A stretch of DNA of 51,140 nt from JAYOEY01 sp038120295. GTDB lineage: Bacteria > Pseudomonadota > Alphaproteobacteria > MPNO01 > UBA2964. The stretch spans positions 1-51,140 of the forward strand of contig JAYOLL010000027.1 in the NCBI GenBank assembly GCA_038120295.1. The letters run 5' to 3'. The position numbers were made by a program, and so were the translations under genes. The notes beneath the pieces are model-generated. The model saw nothing but the letters and a program-made list of their open reading frames with translations. It was not told the DNA's origin and made no database searches. Below, piece after piece: positions 43,247 to 50,944 of this stretch; position 1 is the stretch's first letter; each line of letters begins with the position of its first letter.

Positions 43247-44410
43247 CTATTCCGCCGCCGCCATCTCCGCCGAGGCGATGGGCCGCAGCTTCGGCATGAC
43301 CTCTTCGGCGAACAGGCGCATGCTTTTCTCGGTCAGTTCCCCCGGCAGCGTACCGAACTGCATCATCGGAACCAGATTGCCGAATCCCATCTGCGACTGG
43401 AGTTCTTCCAGCCGTTCCGCGACGGTGGACGGGCTGCCGCACAGGAACATGCCGTTGTCCGTTACGCCCTTATAGGAAAGAAAATCCTCGCGGTGCTTGA
43501 ATTTGGTTGCCATGACGTATTTGTAGGACGCCATCGACGAATAACCCGGCGGGAGCTTGTACTCGACCGGCGAGACCAGGAACTTGTTGAAGAAGTTCTC
43601 GATATGCGGCGCGGCCTCCTGCGCCGCTTTTTCGTCCGTCTCGGAGACATAGAGCGGCAGCGCCCAGCCGAGCTGCTCCGGCGTGCACTGGTAGCCGTAG
43701 GCCTCGCACTGCGCGGCATAGGCGGTCAGGTTACGGGTTACCGATTCCACCGGGCTGAAGGTGATCAGGTAGGTGTATTTGCGGTCCGGGTGCGACGCCC
43801 ATTCGAGCGTTTCTCGCGATCCCTGCGAGGGGATCCAGATCGGCGGATGCGGTTCCTGATAGGGACGCGGCCAAAGATTGACGTACTGGAACCGGTAATG
43901 CTTGCCGTCGAACGGGAAGGGGCCTTCCTTGGTCCATGCCTCGATGATCAGGTCGTGCGCCTCGTGGAACCGTTCCAGCGAAAAGCCGGGATTGACCATG
44001 TAGGAATGATATTCGCACCCGATGCCGCGCACGAAACCGGCGATCAGGCGCCCGCCCGTGATATTGTCGATCATTGCGTATTCTTCGGCGATCGATAGCG
44101 GGTTTGTGGTCAGAGGCAGGGCCCGGCCCAGTACGCAGATCTTGGCCTGCTCGGTCCTGCGCGCCAGCGCGCCGGCCAGGATCGAGGGCTGCGGCATCAT
44201 GCCATAGGCGGTCTGGTGATGTTCGTTTACGCATACCCCGTCGAAACCCAGATCGGCCGCCAGCTCCAGCTCATCAAGATAGCGGTTATAAAGCTTGTGG
44301 CCTTGCTTGGGGTCGTAATGCCTGTTGGAAAAAGTGACCCAGGCGTTGCCGTCGATAGCGTCGAGATCGACCGCGCCGTAGGGCATCAGGTGGAAGAAAA
44401 AGAATTTCAT
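43247..44410 (-). CDS. LLM-class flavin-dependent monooxygenase
   Basis: Luciferase-like FMN-dependent oxidoreductase of 387 residues: ELAADLGFDGVCVNEHHQTA at the N-terminus, AEEYAMIDNITGGRLIAGFVRGIG with the Asp-Asn and GGRL flavin-binding segment, then WPRPYQEPHPPIWIPSQGS. FCG-type closing (MFLCGSPSTVAERLEEL) is also typical. Family members oxidise long-chain aldehydes, nitriloacetate, pyrimidines or heterocycles using reduced FMN from a separate reductase. None is adjacent. It sits between the hydrolase and TetR genes. Confidence 0.88.
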   Translation of the reverse strand: MKFFFFHLMPYGAVDLDAIDGNAWVTFSNRHYDPKQGHKLYNRYLDELELAADLGFDGVCVNEHHQTAYGMMPQPSILAGALARRTEQAKICVLGRALPLTTNPLSIAEEYAMIDNITGGRLIAGFVRGIGCEYHSYMVNPGFSLERFHEAHDLIIEAWTKEGPFPFDGKHYRFQYVNLWPRPYQEPHPPIWIPSQGSRETLEWASHPDRKYTYLITFSPVESVTRNLTAYAAQCEAYGYQCTPEQLGWALPLYVSETDEKAAQEAAPHIENFFNKFLVSPVEYKLPPGYSSMASYKYVMATKFKHREDFLSYKGVTDNGMFLCGSPSTVAERLEELQSQMGFGNLVPMMQFGTLPGELTEKSMRLFAEEVMPKLRPIASAEMAAAE

Positions 44411-44434
44411 TTTTCGTTCTCCAAACCGGTTCGA

Positions 44435-45211
44435 TCAGTTTCTTGAGGTAATGGCGTCGATGCCGGCCATGAACTCGTCCAGCTTTTCCTGCTGGGGCGA
44501 ATGGCCGCATTCGGGGAAGATGCGCAGCTCCGAACTCGCGATCAGTTTCCTGTAGGCGTGGGCATAGGGCGGCGGGAATACAGGGTCATTTTCGCCCCAC
44601 ATGATCATGGTCGGAATTTTCACGCGGTGGAGCCATTTCTCGAGATCGGGATTATGGAAGCGCGGGCTCCAGCACAGCTTGGACGAGGTAAAGGCGTTCT
44701 TGAGCGCGATATCGGCTTCTTCTTCCGACAGTTCGGCGTTCAGGCGCTCCTGCTGGGCGGCGGGGTCATAGACCATCCTGGCCTTTTCCTCGTTGCTCCA
44801 CATGAAGATATCGCCCATCGGCACGCCCTTGACCCGGTTGCCGGCAGCGGAAATCAGCGTCAGCGTCCGGAAACGTCCGGTGCCGCGGACGGCGAGCTCG
44901 GCGGCGAGCCACCCACCCATCGAATGGCCAACGAGATGGGCATCCCGGATATCGAGCTGTTCCAGCAGGTCGAGATAGAAAAAAATCAGGTCGTTCATAT
45001 TGTCGAGCCATTCCGGCGTGTCCGACAGTCCGAAACCCGGGTGGTCCGGGGCCAGGACCGTAAACCGGTCTGACAGCTGGTCCATAAAGGGCATCCATCC
45101 CTTGCTGCCGCCTGCGCCGTGCAGATAGAGCATGGTCGGGCCGCTGCCGCCCTTCGCCAGGTTGATGGAACAGCCGTTGATCGAGATTCGTTCGGAAGCG
45201 CCTTCCGCCAT
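44435..45211 (-). CDS. Alpha/beta hydrolase (meta-cleavage-hydrolase-like)
   Basis: Protein of 258 residues with the nucleophile elbow GHSMGG (Ser97), a catalytic Asp in MWGENDPVFPP and His in FPECGHSPQQE. The oxyanion strand LYLHGAGGSKGW and DHPGFGLSD match the HpaB/BphD-like hydrolase branch that opens ring-fission products. It is the first gene of the minus-strand hydrolase-LLM-TetR run and starts 224 bp from the divergent diiron oxidase gene. Confidence 0.88.
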   Translation of the reverse strand: MAEGASERISINGCSINLAKGGSGPTMLYLHGAGGSKGWMPFMDQLSDRFTVLAPDHPGFGLSDTPEWLDNMNDLIFFYLDLLEQLDIRDAHLVGHSMGGWLAAELAVRGTGRFRTLTLISAAGNRVKGVPMGDIFMWSNEEKARMVYDPAAQQERLNAELSEEEADIALKNAFTSSKLCWSPRFHNPDLEKWLHRVKIPTMIMWGENDPVFPPPYAHAYRKLIASSELRIFPECGHSPQQEKLDEFMAGIDAITSRN

Positions 45212-45389
45212 GGTCGTCTATTCTCCGTTCTTCGCGGTCTGAAACCGAATGGTCGTTCTAGTTTATAACCTTGCTCCGAACAACCGCAACCGAGCGAAGA
45301 ATCCCGGTTTTCTGCCGTGCAGAGAAGTGGGGCGGTATCGTTTGCGGAGGGACGACGACCTGCACTGATTGGTTCTGGATAATGTTTGA

Positions 45390-45416
45390 CGGGTCGCGTA
45401 GGTATCTGCCGACCCG
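45390..45416. promoter_or_regulatory. Inverted repeat in the divergent promoter region
   Basis: Perfect arms CGGGTCG (45390-45396) and CGACCCG (45410-45416) separated by 13 nt lie between the hydrolase operon start and the diiron oxidase gene, directly upstream of the GAGGAG Shine-Dalgarno of the latter. They could be a TetR-type operator or a 5'-UTR hairpin. Confidence 0.5.
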
Positions 45417-45435
45417 AACAGAGGAGAAATGATCA

Positions 45436-46158
45436 ATGTCCAACGATGCAATCGTCGCCCGTCTCGATGCTGAAGTCGAAGACTTCGCCAAACGTGGAAA
45501 AATGTTCCAGCCAGGCATCTGGACCAAAGGTCGCTGCCGCGCCTTCGTCTATCAGCATCGTCTGAACACGCGGCAACGCAACTCCGTGCTTAAACTCAAG
45601 GTCGCGACCAACTGCCCTATCTGGGATATCAAGCTGGACATCATCCATGCCTGCGCGCAGGAAATCATTGCCGATGACGAGTTCGGCGGCGGTCAGCCTC
45701 ACTGGGAAATTCTGGAGGATCTGGGCGTCAAGCTCGGCATGGACCGCGCCGATATCAAGAATGCGACGCCGACGGCCTCTACCCAGCTCTGCTGGGATGC
45801 GTGGTCGGGTCTGATGTCCAACGCGCACTGGCTCCTCGGGCTGATCGGAAATACCTGCACCGAGCGGGTAAATGTTCCCGGTTACGGCAATGGCGCCATT
45901 CGCGAAAAGGGATGGTTCGGCTCCATGCGCCAGGACTGGCGCGAGATCTGGGGGCTACCGGACGAGGATTTCGGATTCTTCAAGCTGCATACCGAAGCGG
46001 ATATCGAGCACTCCGAACTCGGCTGGAAGAACGTGGCCGAATACGCCGCTGATCTGAATTTAGAGGATGAGGTAATTATCGCGCTGCGTCGCAACCTCGT
46101 TGTCTGGGAGCATTACCTGGACGGTATTCTCGCATATGGCGATACGCTGGAGGACTGA
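45436..46158 (+). CDS. PqqC/TenA-like heme-oxygenase-fold diiron oxidase
   Basis: All-helical protein of 240 residues, start ATG 45436 with GAGGAG 9 bp upstream. The motif DEFGGGQPHWEIL at 81-93 (His89) and HTEADIEHSE at 185-194 (His185, Asp189, His192), with Glu76 in the preceding helix, match the metal-binding pattern of heme-oxygenase-like dimetal oxidases and PqqC-like proteins. Characterised members decarboxylate, desaturate, N-oxygenate or cleave small substrates. Strict TenA (thiaminase) catalytic residues are not evident. It is monocistronic and followed by a strong terminator. Confidence 0.75.
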   Translation: MSNDAIVARLDAEVEDFAKRGKMFQPGIWTKGRCRAFVYQHRLNTRQRNSVLKLKVATNCPIWDIKLDIIHACAQEIIADDEFGGGQPHWEILEDLGVKLGMDRADIKNATPTASTQLCWDAWSGLMSNAHWLLGLIGNTCTERVNVPGYGNGAIREKGWFGSMRQDWREIWGLPDEDFGFFKLHTEADIEHSELGWKNVAEYAADLNLEDEVIIALRRNLVVWEHYLDGILAYGDTLED

Positions 46159-46286
46159 CCGTAGTGCCGGCGACTGGTATCACCACTTCCTTGGTCTGCT
46201 CCCCCCGTTGCCCATGGAGTTTCATCGACGATTCGCAGGACCGGTAACCGGAATAACAGGGCGCCCATGAAGCGCTCTTACTTCAG

Positions 46287-46317
46287 AGGCGGGGCCGCCA
46301 GGCTCCGCCTTTTTTTC
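46287..46317 (+). terminator. Intrinsic terminator after the diiron oxidase gene
   Basis: Stem AGGCGGGGCC (46287-46296) with GGCTCCGCCT (46301-46310), one G-U pair, a 4-nt loop GCCA, then a run of T to 46317. It is about 130 bp past the oxidase stop and before the convergent hydrolase stop. Confidence 0.85.
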
Positions 46318-46338
46318 TGTCGTTTCAGTGCCTGCGTT

Positions 46339-47091
46339 CTACGTCAGCGGCGTGCACGCCTTCAGAAACGTCCGCGCGTGGGTAAGGGCGAGTTCGATAT
46401 GGCCCGAAGGCTCCCGCCAGGGGTAGAGGCAGACCTGGGCGTTGCGGGCGAGGCGCGCCGTTTCCATCGCGGCGGCGAACGGGTGAGGCGGCGAGTCGTC
46501 CGGCATGATCAGGATCGGCGTCTCGCAGTCCCGGACGAAATCGCGACTGACGGTGTACATGAACTCCGGGTCAACCGGATACATGGTGCGCAGATAGCGC
46601 TCGACCATGTCCTGCGTGATGTCGGGCCGGCGTTCGAGGAGCCGGGGCGCCCAGTTGGCCATGTTGTTCCGATAAAATCGGTCCGGCAGCTCGGGACGAA
46701 ACCCGCTGGGGTGGGCCAGGATGGCCGCGACCACCCGGCCCGGCGCGCGGCGGATCAGGTTCCAGATCATCGGACCGCTGATACAGAAACCGGTCACGAT
46801 GAATTCTTCGATCTCCAGATGATCCATCAGCTCAAGCTGGTCGTCGGTGAAGGCGTCCCACGGGCGGCCGACCTCCAACGGTCCTGAACTGCCGCCGCCA
46901 TCGGCATTGCGCAGGTCCATCGCGACACAGCGATGCGTGTCCGCGAACTCGACAAGCGGGTTGAACGACCCGGGGCCGCTCATCCCGTCGATCCGCGCGT
47001 CGAGTCCGCCGCCCGGCAGAACCAGCATGGGAAAGCCGGTGCCGGCTTCCTCATAATGAATCCGTACCGGACCGTTTTCGAAAACCGGCAT
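46339..47091 (-). CDS. Alpha/beta hydrolase with cysteine nucleophile elbow
   Basis: Protein of 250 residues with an alpha/beta hydrolase frame: PMLVLPGGGLDARID, then VAMDLRNADGG. The nucleophile elbow reads GFCISG at 101-106, so the expected nucleophile position (103) is Cys rather than Ser, as in dienelactone hydrolases. A possible acid residue is in IMPDDSPPHPF and the base in SGHIE. It may act on an ester or lactone. The gene starts 153 bp from the PEP-CTERM pseudogene end and has no partner on the same strand. Confidence 0.78.
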   Translation of the reverse strand: MPVFENGPVRIHYEEAGTGFPMLVLPGGGLDARIDGMSGPGSFNPLVEFADTHRCVAMDLRNADGGGSSGPLEVGRPWDAFTDDQLELMDHLEIEEFIVTGFCISGPMIWNLIRRAPGRVVAAILAHPSGFRPELPDRFYRNNMANWAPRLLERRPDITQDMVERYLRTMYPVDPEFMYTVSRDFVRDCETPILIMPDDSPPHPFAAAMETARLARNAQVCLYPWREPSGHIELALTHARTFLKACTPLT

Positions 47092-47245
47092 GATGTTCTC
47101 CCGCTGTTACGCGAGCAGTTTATTCCCCGCTATATGCTATGGACAGGGGGGCACGTTGCGGATTGAAATCCTGCGACGGACAGATCGTAGCTATGGCAAT
47201 CATGCCGGGGCCGCAAGGTGCCCGGATTATTCAGGCCGAAATTAT

Positions 47246-47950
47246 TCAGGTGGTGCGTGGTTTACGACGCCGCAGCGCGAGACCGGCGAGGCCAAGGCTC
47301 AGGATTCCGAATGCGCCTGGCTCGGAAATGCTGGGGGCCTCGGCTGCGCTAATGGTAAGCGTCACATTGTCGGCATAGGAGGTGAATTCCCGGTTCGAAT
47401 GCAGGCCGACAGCGATATAGCGCGTGCCCGCATTGATGATTTAGTTGGTCAGGGTGAATTCTTCCCAGCTAGTGGCACTCGCATCCGTAAAGCCCACAGG
47501 CTGGAAGAGAACATTGTCGAAAGATGTCCCGCTGACGGGGTTCGAAATTGTCGGCTCGGCACCAGAAAAGCTGCGCAGTGACAGGGAATAGGAGGTTGAA
47601 CCAAGCGCATTGAAAAACGCCGAAAGATCGGCGGTCGCGCCGCCCGCGTCAATTGTGGATGAAAGCGCAGTCAAATCGACGACATTATAGACGTCTGTAT
47701 TGGCTCCGCCGCTGACAAAGCGCAGCATCTGGCTGCCGCCCAGCGGCGTTACGCCCGCCTCGGCATTGACGATCGAAAAGGGATCGACATTCCAGTCGCC
47801 GGTCGACGTAAACGTAAACCCGCCACCGCCGCCAGCGCCCAGGGGTTCAAGCTCCATGCCGCCGCCGATCAAGACATTGGCGTGAACGTTGAATGATAAC
47901 AGCGCGACTGTGCAGCCTGTCATCAGGGGGGACAGAAATCGGATCGACAT
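47246..47950 (-). pseudogene. PEP-CTERM-type exported protein split by an in-frame TAA
   Basis: From ATG 47950 the frame has a signal peptide (MSIRFLSPLMTGCTVALLSF, cleavage near NVHA) and a Gly/Ser/Thr-rich beta-type domain (LGAGGGGGFTFTSTGDWN), ending at TAA 47441-47443 after EEFTLTN. The same frame then continues IINAGTRYIAVGLHSNREFT and on to EPGAFGILSLGLAGLALRRR and a TGA at 47246. That tail is a PEP-CTERM-like sorting signal: a Glu-Pro motif, hydrophobic helix and Arg cluster. The lesion removes the sorting tail, so the present product would not be anchored by exosortase. Confidence 0.75.
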
Positions 47951-48129
47951 AATTGGTAAAAACTCGGACTCAATTTTATTTATGGTTGCATGGTCGCATT
48001 CCCCTGAACCGTTGTAAACGGTCAGTTTTTCTCCGTGAGCACTAAAGCAATCGATTGTAGGATAGGGAAAAGCGCCAGCGCATCGCGCCATGGACAGAGC
48101 GCTGGCAATTGACGAGAATCCGATTTTTC

Positions 48130-49251
48130 ATGTCTACGGTTACGTCCATGACCCGCCCGACCTCTCGCAGAGATACCCGCGTTTACGGTCCCAATAATTT
48201 TCGCCTCGGCCTGTTCGGCATGAACTGCGAGGGCGGGCTCGCCATGACCAAGGCGCCTGAACGCTGGGACGCCTCAATGGATAACTGCCTGAAGGCTGCA
48301 AGGCTGGCGGATGAGGCGGGGCTCGAGTTTCTGCTGCCGATTGGCCGCTGGCACGGATATGGCGGCGATACCGACACGGCGGGCGAAGCCTTCGAGACGC
48401 TGAGCTGGGCCATCGCCATGCTGGCGGAGACCGCTGACATCTGCACTTTCTGTACGCTGCACATGTCGCTGATCAACCCGGTCTATGCCGCCAAGCAAAT
48501 CGTCACCGCCGATCACGTGGGCAAGGGACGGTTCGGCGTCAATCTGGTCGCCGGGTGGAATGTCGGCGAGCACGAGATGTTCGGCGTCGAGATGCGCGAG
48601 CACGACGAGCGCTACGATTATGCCGAAGAGTGGCTGGAGATCGTCAAGCGGCTCTGGTCGGACGAAGGTACGTTCGATTTCAAAGGGAAATATTTCGACC
48701 TCAAGGGCGCGCGGGCGAAACCCAAGCCGTGGGGCGGGGAAAATCCGCTGATCGTCTCCGCCGGGAATTCGGAAGCGGGGCGCGGTTTCGCCGCGCGGCA
48801 CGCCGACTGCCTGTTTACCTCAATCCGTGAATTCGAGGAACTGCCCGCCAAGGTCGCCGATATCAGGCGTATGCGGCCCGGCAACGACGCCAACGTGTTC
48901 GCGAGCGGCCATGTGATCACGGCGCCGACCCGCAAGCAGGCGGAGGAGTATCATCACTACATCGTGCATGAAAACGGCGACTGGGACGCGGCTGAATACA
49001 CGGTGCAGATCAGGTCGCGCGGTCAGTCCTATTCCAGCGCACGGCTCGACAAAATGCGCGAAATCATCATCAGCGGTACCGGCACCCATCTGGTTATGGG
49101 TTCCTATGACGAGGTCGCTGAAACTTTCAAAAAGCTCAACGAGGCCGGGCTCGACGGCATGGCGATCGGGCTGGTCAATTTCGTCGACGATTTGCCGGCG
49201 ATCCGCGACGAGGTATTGCCCCGAATGCAGCGGCTGGGGCTGAGGGAGTAG
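48130..49251 (+). CDS. LLM-class flavin-dependent oxidoreductase, RutA/SfnG-like
   Basis: Protein of 373 residues. The N-terminal RLGLFGMNCEGGLAMTKAPE, then LARLADEAGLEFLLPIGRWH-type segment (AARLADEAGLEF) and HGYGGDT match the branch that includes RutA, SfnG and DszA-like monooxygenases. The flavin-binding GRFGVNLVAGWN and the NPLIVSAGNSEAG segments are conserved. The start is placed at ATG 48130; 48148 is also possible. It is unrelated in detail to the LLM gene at 43247. Substrates of this branch include pyrimidines and sulfones; none can be assigned. Confidence 0.88.
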   Translation: MSTVTSMTRPTSRRDTRVYGPNNFRLGLFGMNCEGGLAMTKAPERWDASMDNCLKAARLADEAGLEFLLPIGRWHGYGGDTDTAGEAFETLSWAIAMLAETADICTFCTLHMSLINPVYAAKQIVTADHVGKGRFGVNLVAGWNVGEHEMFGVEMREHDERYDYAEEWLEIVKRLWSDEGTFDFKGKYFDLKGARAKPKPWGGENPLIVSAGNSEAGRGFAARHADCLFTSIREFEELPAKVADIRRMRPGNDANVFASGHVITAPTRKQAEEYHHYIVHENGDWDAAEYTVQIRSRGQSYSSARLDKMREIIISGTGTHLVMGSYDEVAETFKKLNEAGLDGMAIGLVNFVDDLPAIRDEVLPRMQRLGLRE

Positions 49252-49263
49252 GGATTTCTGCCG

Positions 49264-49893
49264 TCAGGCGGCCACCGTTTCGAAAGCGCCTGTATCCCGG
49301 TTCAACCAGTGCAGCTCTCCGCTGCCGATGGCGAACCATGCGCCGTGCAGACTGAGCCGCCCGTCCTCGACCCTTTCTTCTATGAACGAAAAGGACATCA
49401 GGTTCGAAAGCGACTGTCGGACGCCTTCATGCTCCAGAGCTGTCTGCCGGTCGTCCGGGGCCTTTGCGATCACCCTGTCCCGCGCTTCGTCCAGCAGACT
49501 GACCCAGGGGGCGATGAACTGGCCAACCGGTTTGTCTTCCGCGCCAGCGAGCGATGCCGCCACGCCGCCGCATCCGCCATGGCCCATCACCACGATGTCG
49601 CTGATACCCAGCGCCGTAACCGCGAACTCGAGAGCTGCCGAGGTTCCGTGCAGACTGGCGCTCGCCGCGATACAGGGAGGCACCAGATTGGCGACGTTGC
49701 GCACGACGAACAGTTCGCCCGGGGCTGCGGAGAAGATGGTGGACGGATCGACTCGCGAATCCGCACAGCCGACGATCATTGTTTTCGGAGCCTGTCCTCC
49801 GGCGAGATCGGCATAGCGGTTGGCTTCCTCCCGGTAGCGGCCGCCTCGAAACTGTCTGTAGCCGTCGAGTAGACGGGCGGGCAGGGTACTCAC
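49264..49893 (-). CDS. Beta-class carbonic anhydrase
   Basis: Zinc enzyme that interconverts CO2 and bicarbonate, 209 residues. Zinc ligands are Cys43 (VGCADSRVDP), His105 and Cys108 (GHGGCGG), with the Asp45/Arg47 dyad present. The start is GTG 49893, which overlaps the stop of the upstream DapA-family gene as GTGA; a longer frame upstream is spurious. Coupling to a pyruvate-lyase-type enzyme could supply or remove bicarbonate or CO2 for that pathway, but this is inference. Confidence 0.92.
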   Translation of the reverse strand: MSTLPARLLDGYRQFRGGRYREEANRYADLAGGQAPKTMIVGCADSRVDPSTIFSAAPGELFVVRNVANLVPPCIAASASLHGTSAALEFAVTALGISDIVVMGHGGCGGVAASLAGAEDKPVGQFIAPWVSLLDEARDRVIAKAPDDRQTALEHEGVRQSLSNLMSFSFIEERVEDGRLSLHGAWFAIGSGELHWLNRDTGAFETVAA

Positions 49894-50852
49894 GCCGCTT
49901 CCAGCAGAATATCGGCGCCTTCGTAGGAAAGCCCGGCCTCGGAAATGGCCTGCCGCACGCCTTCGAGTTCCGCATCGCTGAGTTTCGTCAGCGGCGGGCG
50001 GACGACGGCCTTCGGCATACGGCCCAGCATGACCAGCGCTTCCTTCATGCGGTTGTGCATGTCGGTCGCCGGCGCGCCGTAGAAGCATTTCGCGGTCGGA
50101 TAGATGCGGTCGTTGATCGCCTGAGCGCGGTGCAGATCCCCGGCCTTCACGGCGTCGAACACAGCGACCTGCAGATCGGCGATCACGCTGCCCGAACCCG
50201 ACAGCAGCCCGTTTGCGCCCATGGTGAGCGACGACATCAGCCAGGCGCTGTTGGTCGACAGCACGTTGAACGGGCGGGAGGCGGATTGCAGCTCGCGTAC
50301 GTGACGTTCGTGGACGTGACCCATGTTCCAGTCCTTCATCGCGACCACGCTCGGCACCTCGTCGATGATGCGCTGCATCGTCTCCATGGAATAGGCAAGC
50401 TGCTCCGGATACTGGAACACGATGATCGGCAGGTCGGTCGCATCCGCGATGGTCTTGAAATGGGCGACGCCCATCTCGGGCTTCATCTGGCCCTGCATCA
50501 TCATCACCGGCTGTGGCGGAAAGACCAGCAGGCAGGATGCGCCGGCCGCTTCGGCCCAGCGGGCGATGCGCGCCGCCTCATGGCTGCCGTCGGCCCACAC
50601 GCCGGCGATCAGAGGCAGGTCGTCGCCGACCTCGTCAAGCGAGACGTCCAGAATGCGGCGCTGTTCGTCGTCGGAACAAGCATGGACTTCGGAAGCATGC
50701 CCATTGACGGTGATCGCCGTGATACCCGCGACACTGGCGACATGGCGCAAATGCGCGCGGGTCGATGCCTCATCAATCGAAAAATCCTCGTTGAAGGCAA
50801 GCAGCGTCGCGGGGATGACGCCGGAAGGCAGGAAATCCTTGAAGCGGGGCAT
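49890..50852 (-). CDS. DapA-family aldolase/lyase
   Basis: Class I aldolase of the dihydrodipicolinate synthase/N-acetylneuraminate lyase family, 320 residues. The Schiff-base Lys173 (VVAMKDWN) and Tyr148 (VFQYPEQ) are present. The start is ATG 50852 with AGGAGT 7 bp upstream; a much longer frame is not family-like. The DapA GTTGE motif position is NGHASE, so it is unlikely to be true DapA and more likely a catabolic keto-acid lyase. It overlaps the carbonic anhydrase gene. Confidence 0.88.
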   Translation of the reverse strand: MPRFKDFLPSGVIPATLLAFNEDFSIDEASTRAHLRHVASVAGITAITVNGHASEVHACSDDEQRRILDVSLDEVGDDLPLIAGVWADGSHEAARIARWAEAAGASCLLVFPPQPVMMMQGQMKPEMGVAHFKTIADATDLPIIVFQYPEQLAYSMETMQRIIDEVPSVVAMKDWNMGHVHERHVRELQSASRPFNVLSTNSAWLMSSLTMGANGLLSGSGSVIADLQVAVFDAVKAGDLHRAQAINDRIYPTAKCFYGAPATDMHNRMKEALVMLGRMPKAVVRPPLTKLSDAELEGVRQAISEAGLSYEGADILLEAA

Positions 50853-50944
50853 GGAAGACTCCTGTGCAGAAACGATGGGAATGTCATAAGCCAGCGAGGC
50901 CAGAAATTCAATTCGGCACGTCTTTTCGGTCTCCGTAAGGGGCG

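Noticed and set aside
45436..46158. Diiron oxidase gene as thiaminase TenA
   Set aside because: The metal-ligand motifs (GGGQPHWE and HTEADIEH) match the dimetal oxidase/PqqC pattern, and the catalytic Cys of TenA was not seen.
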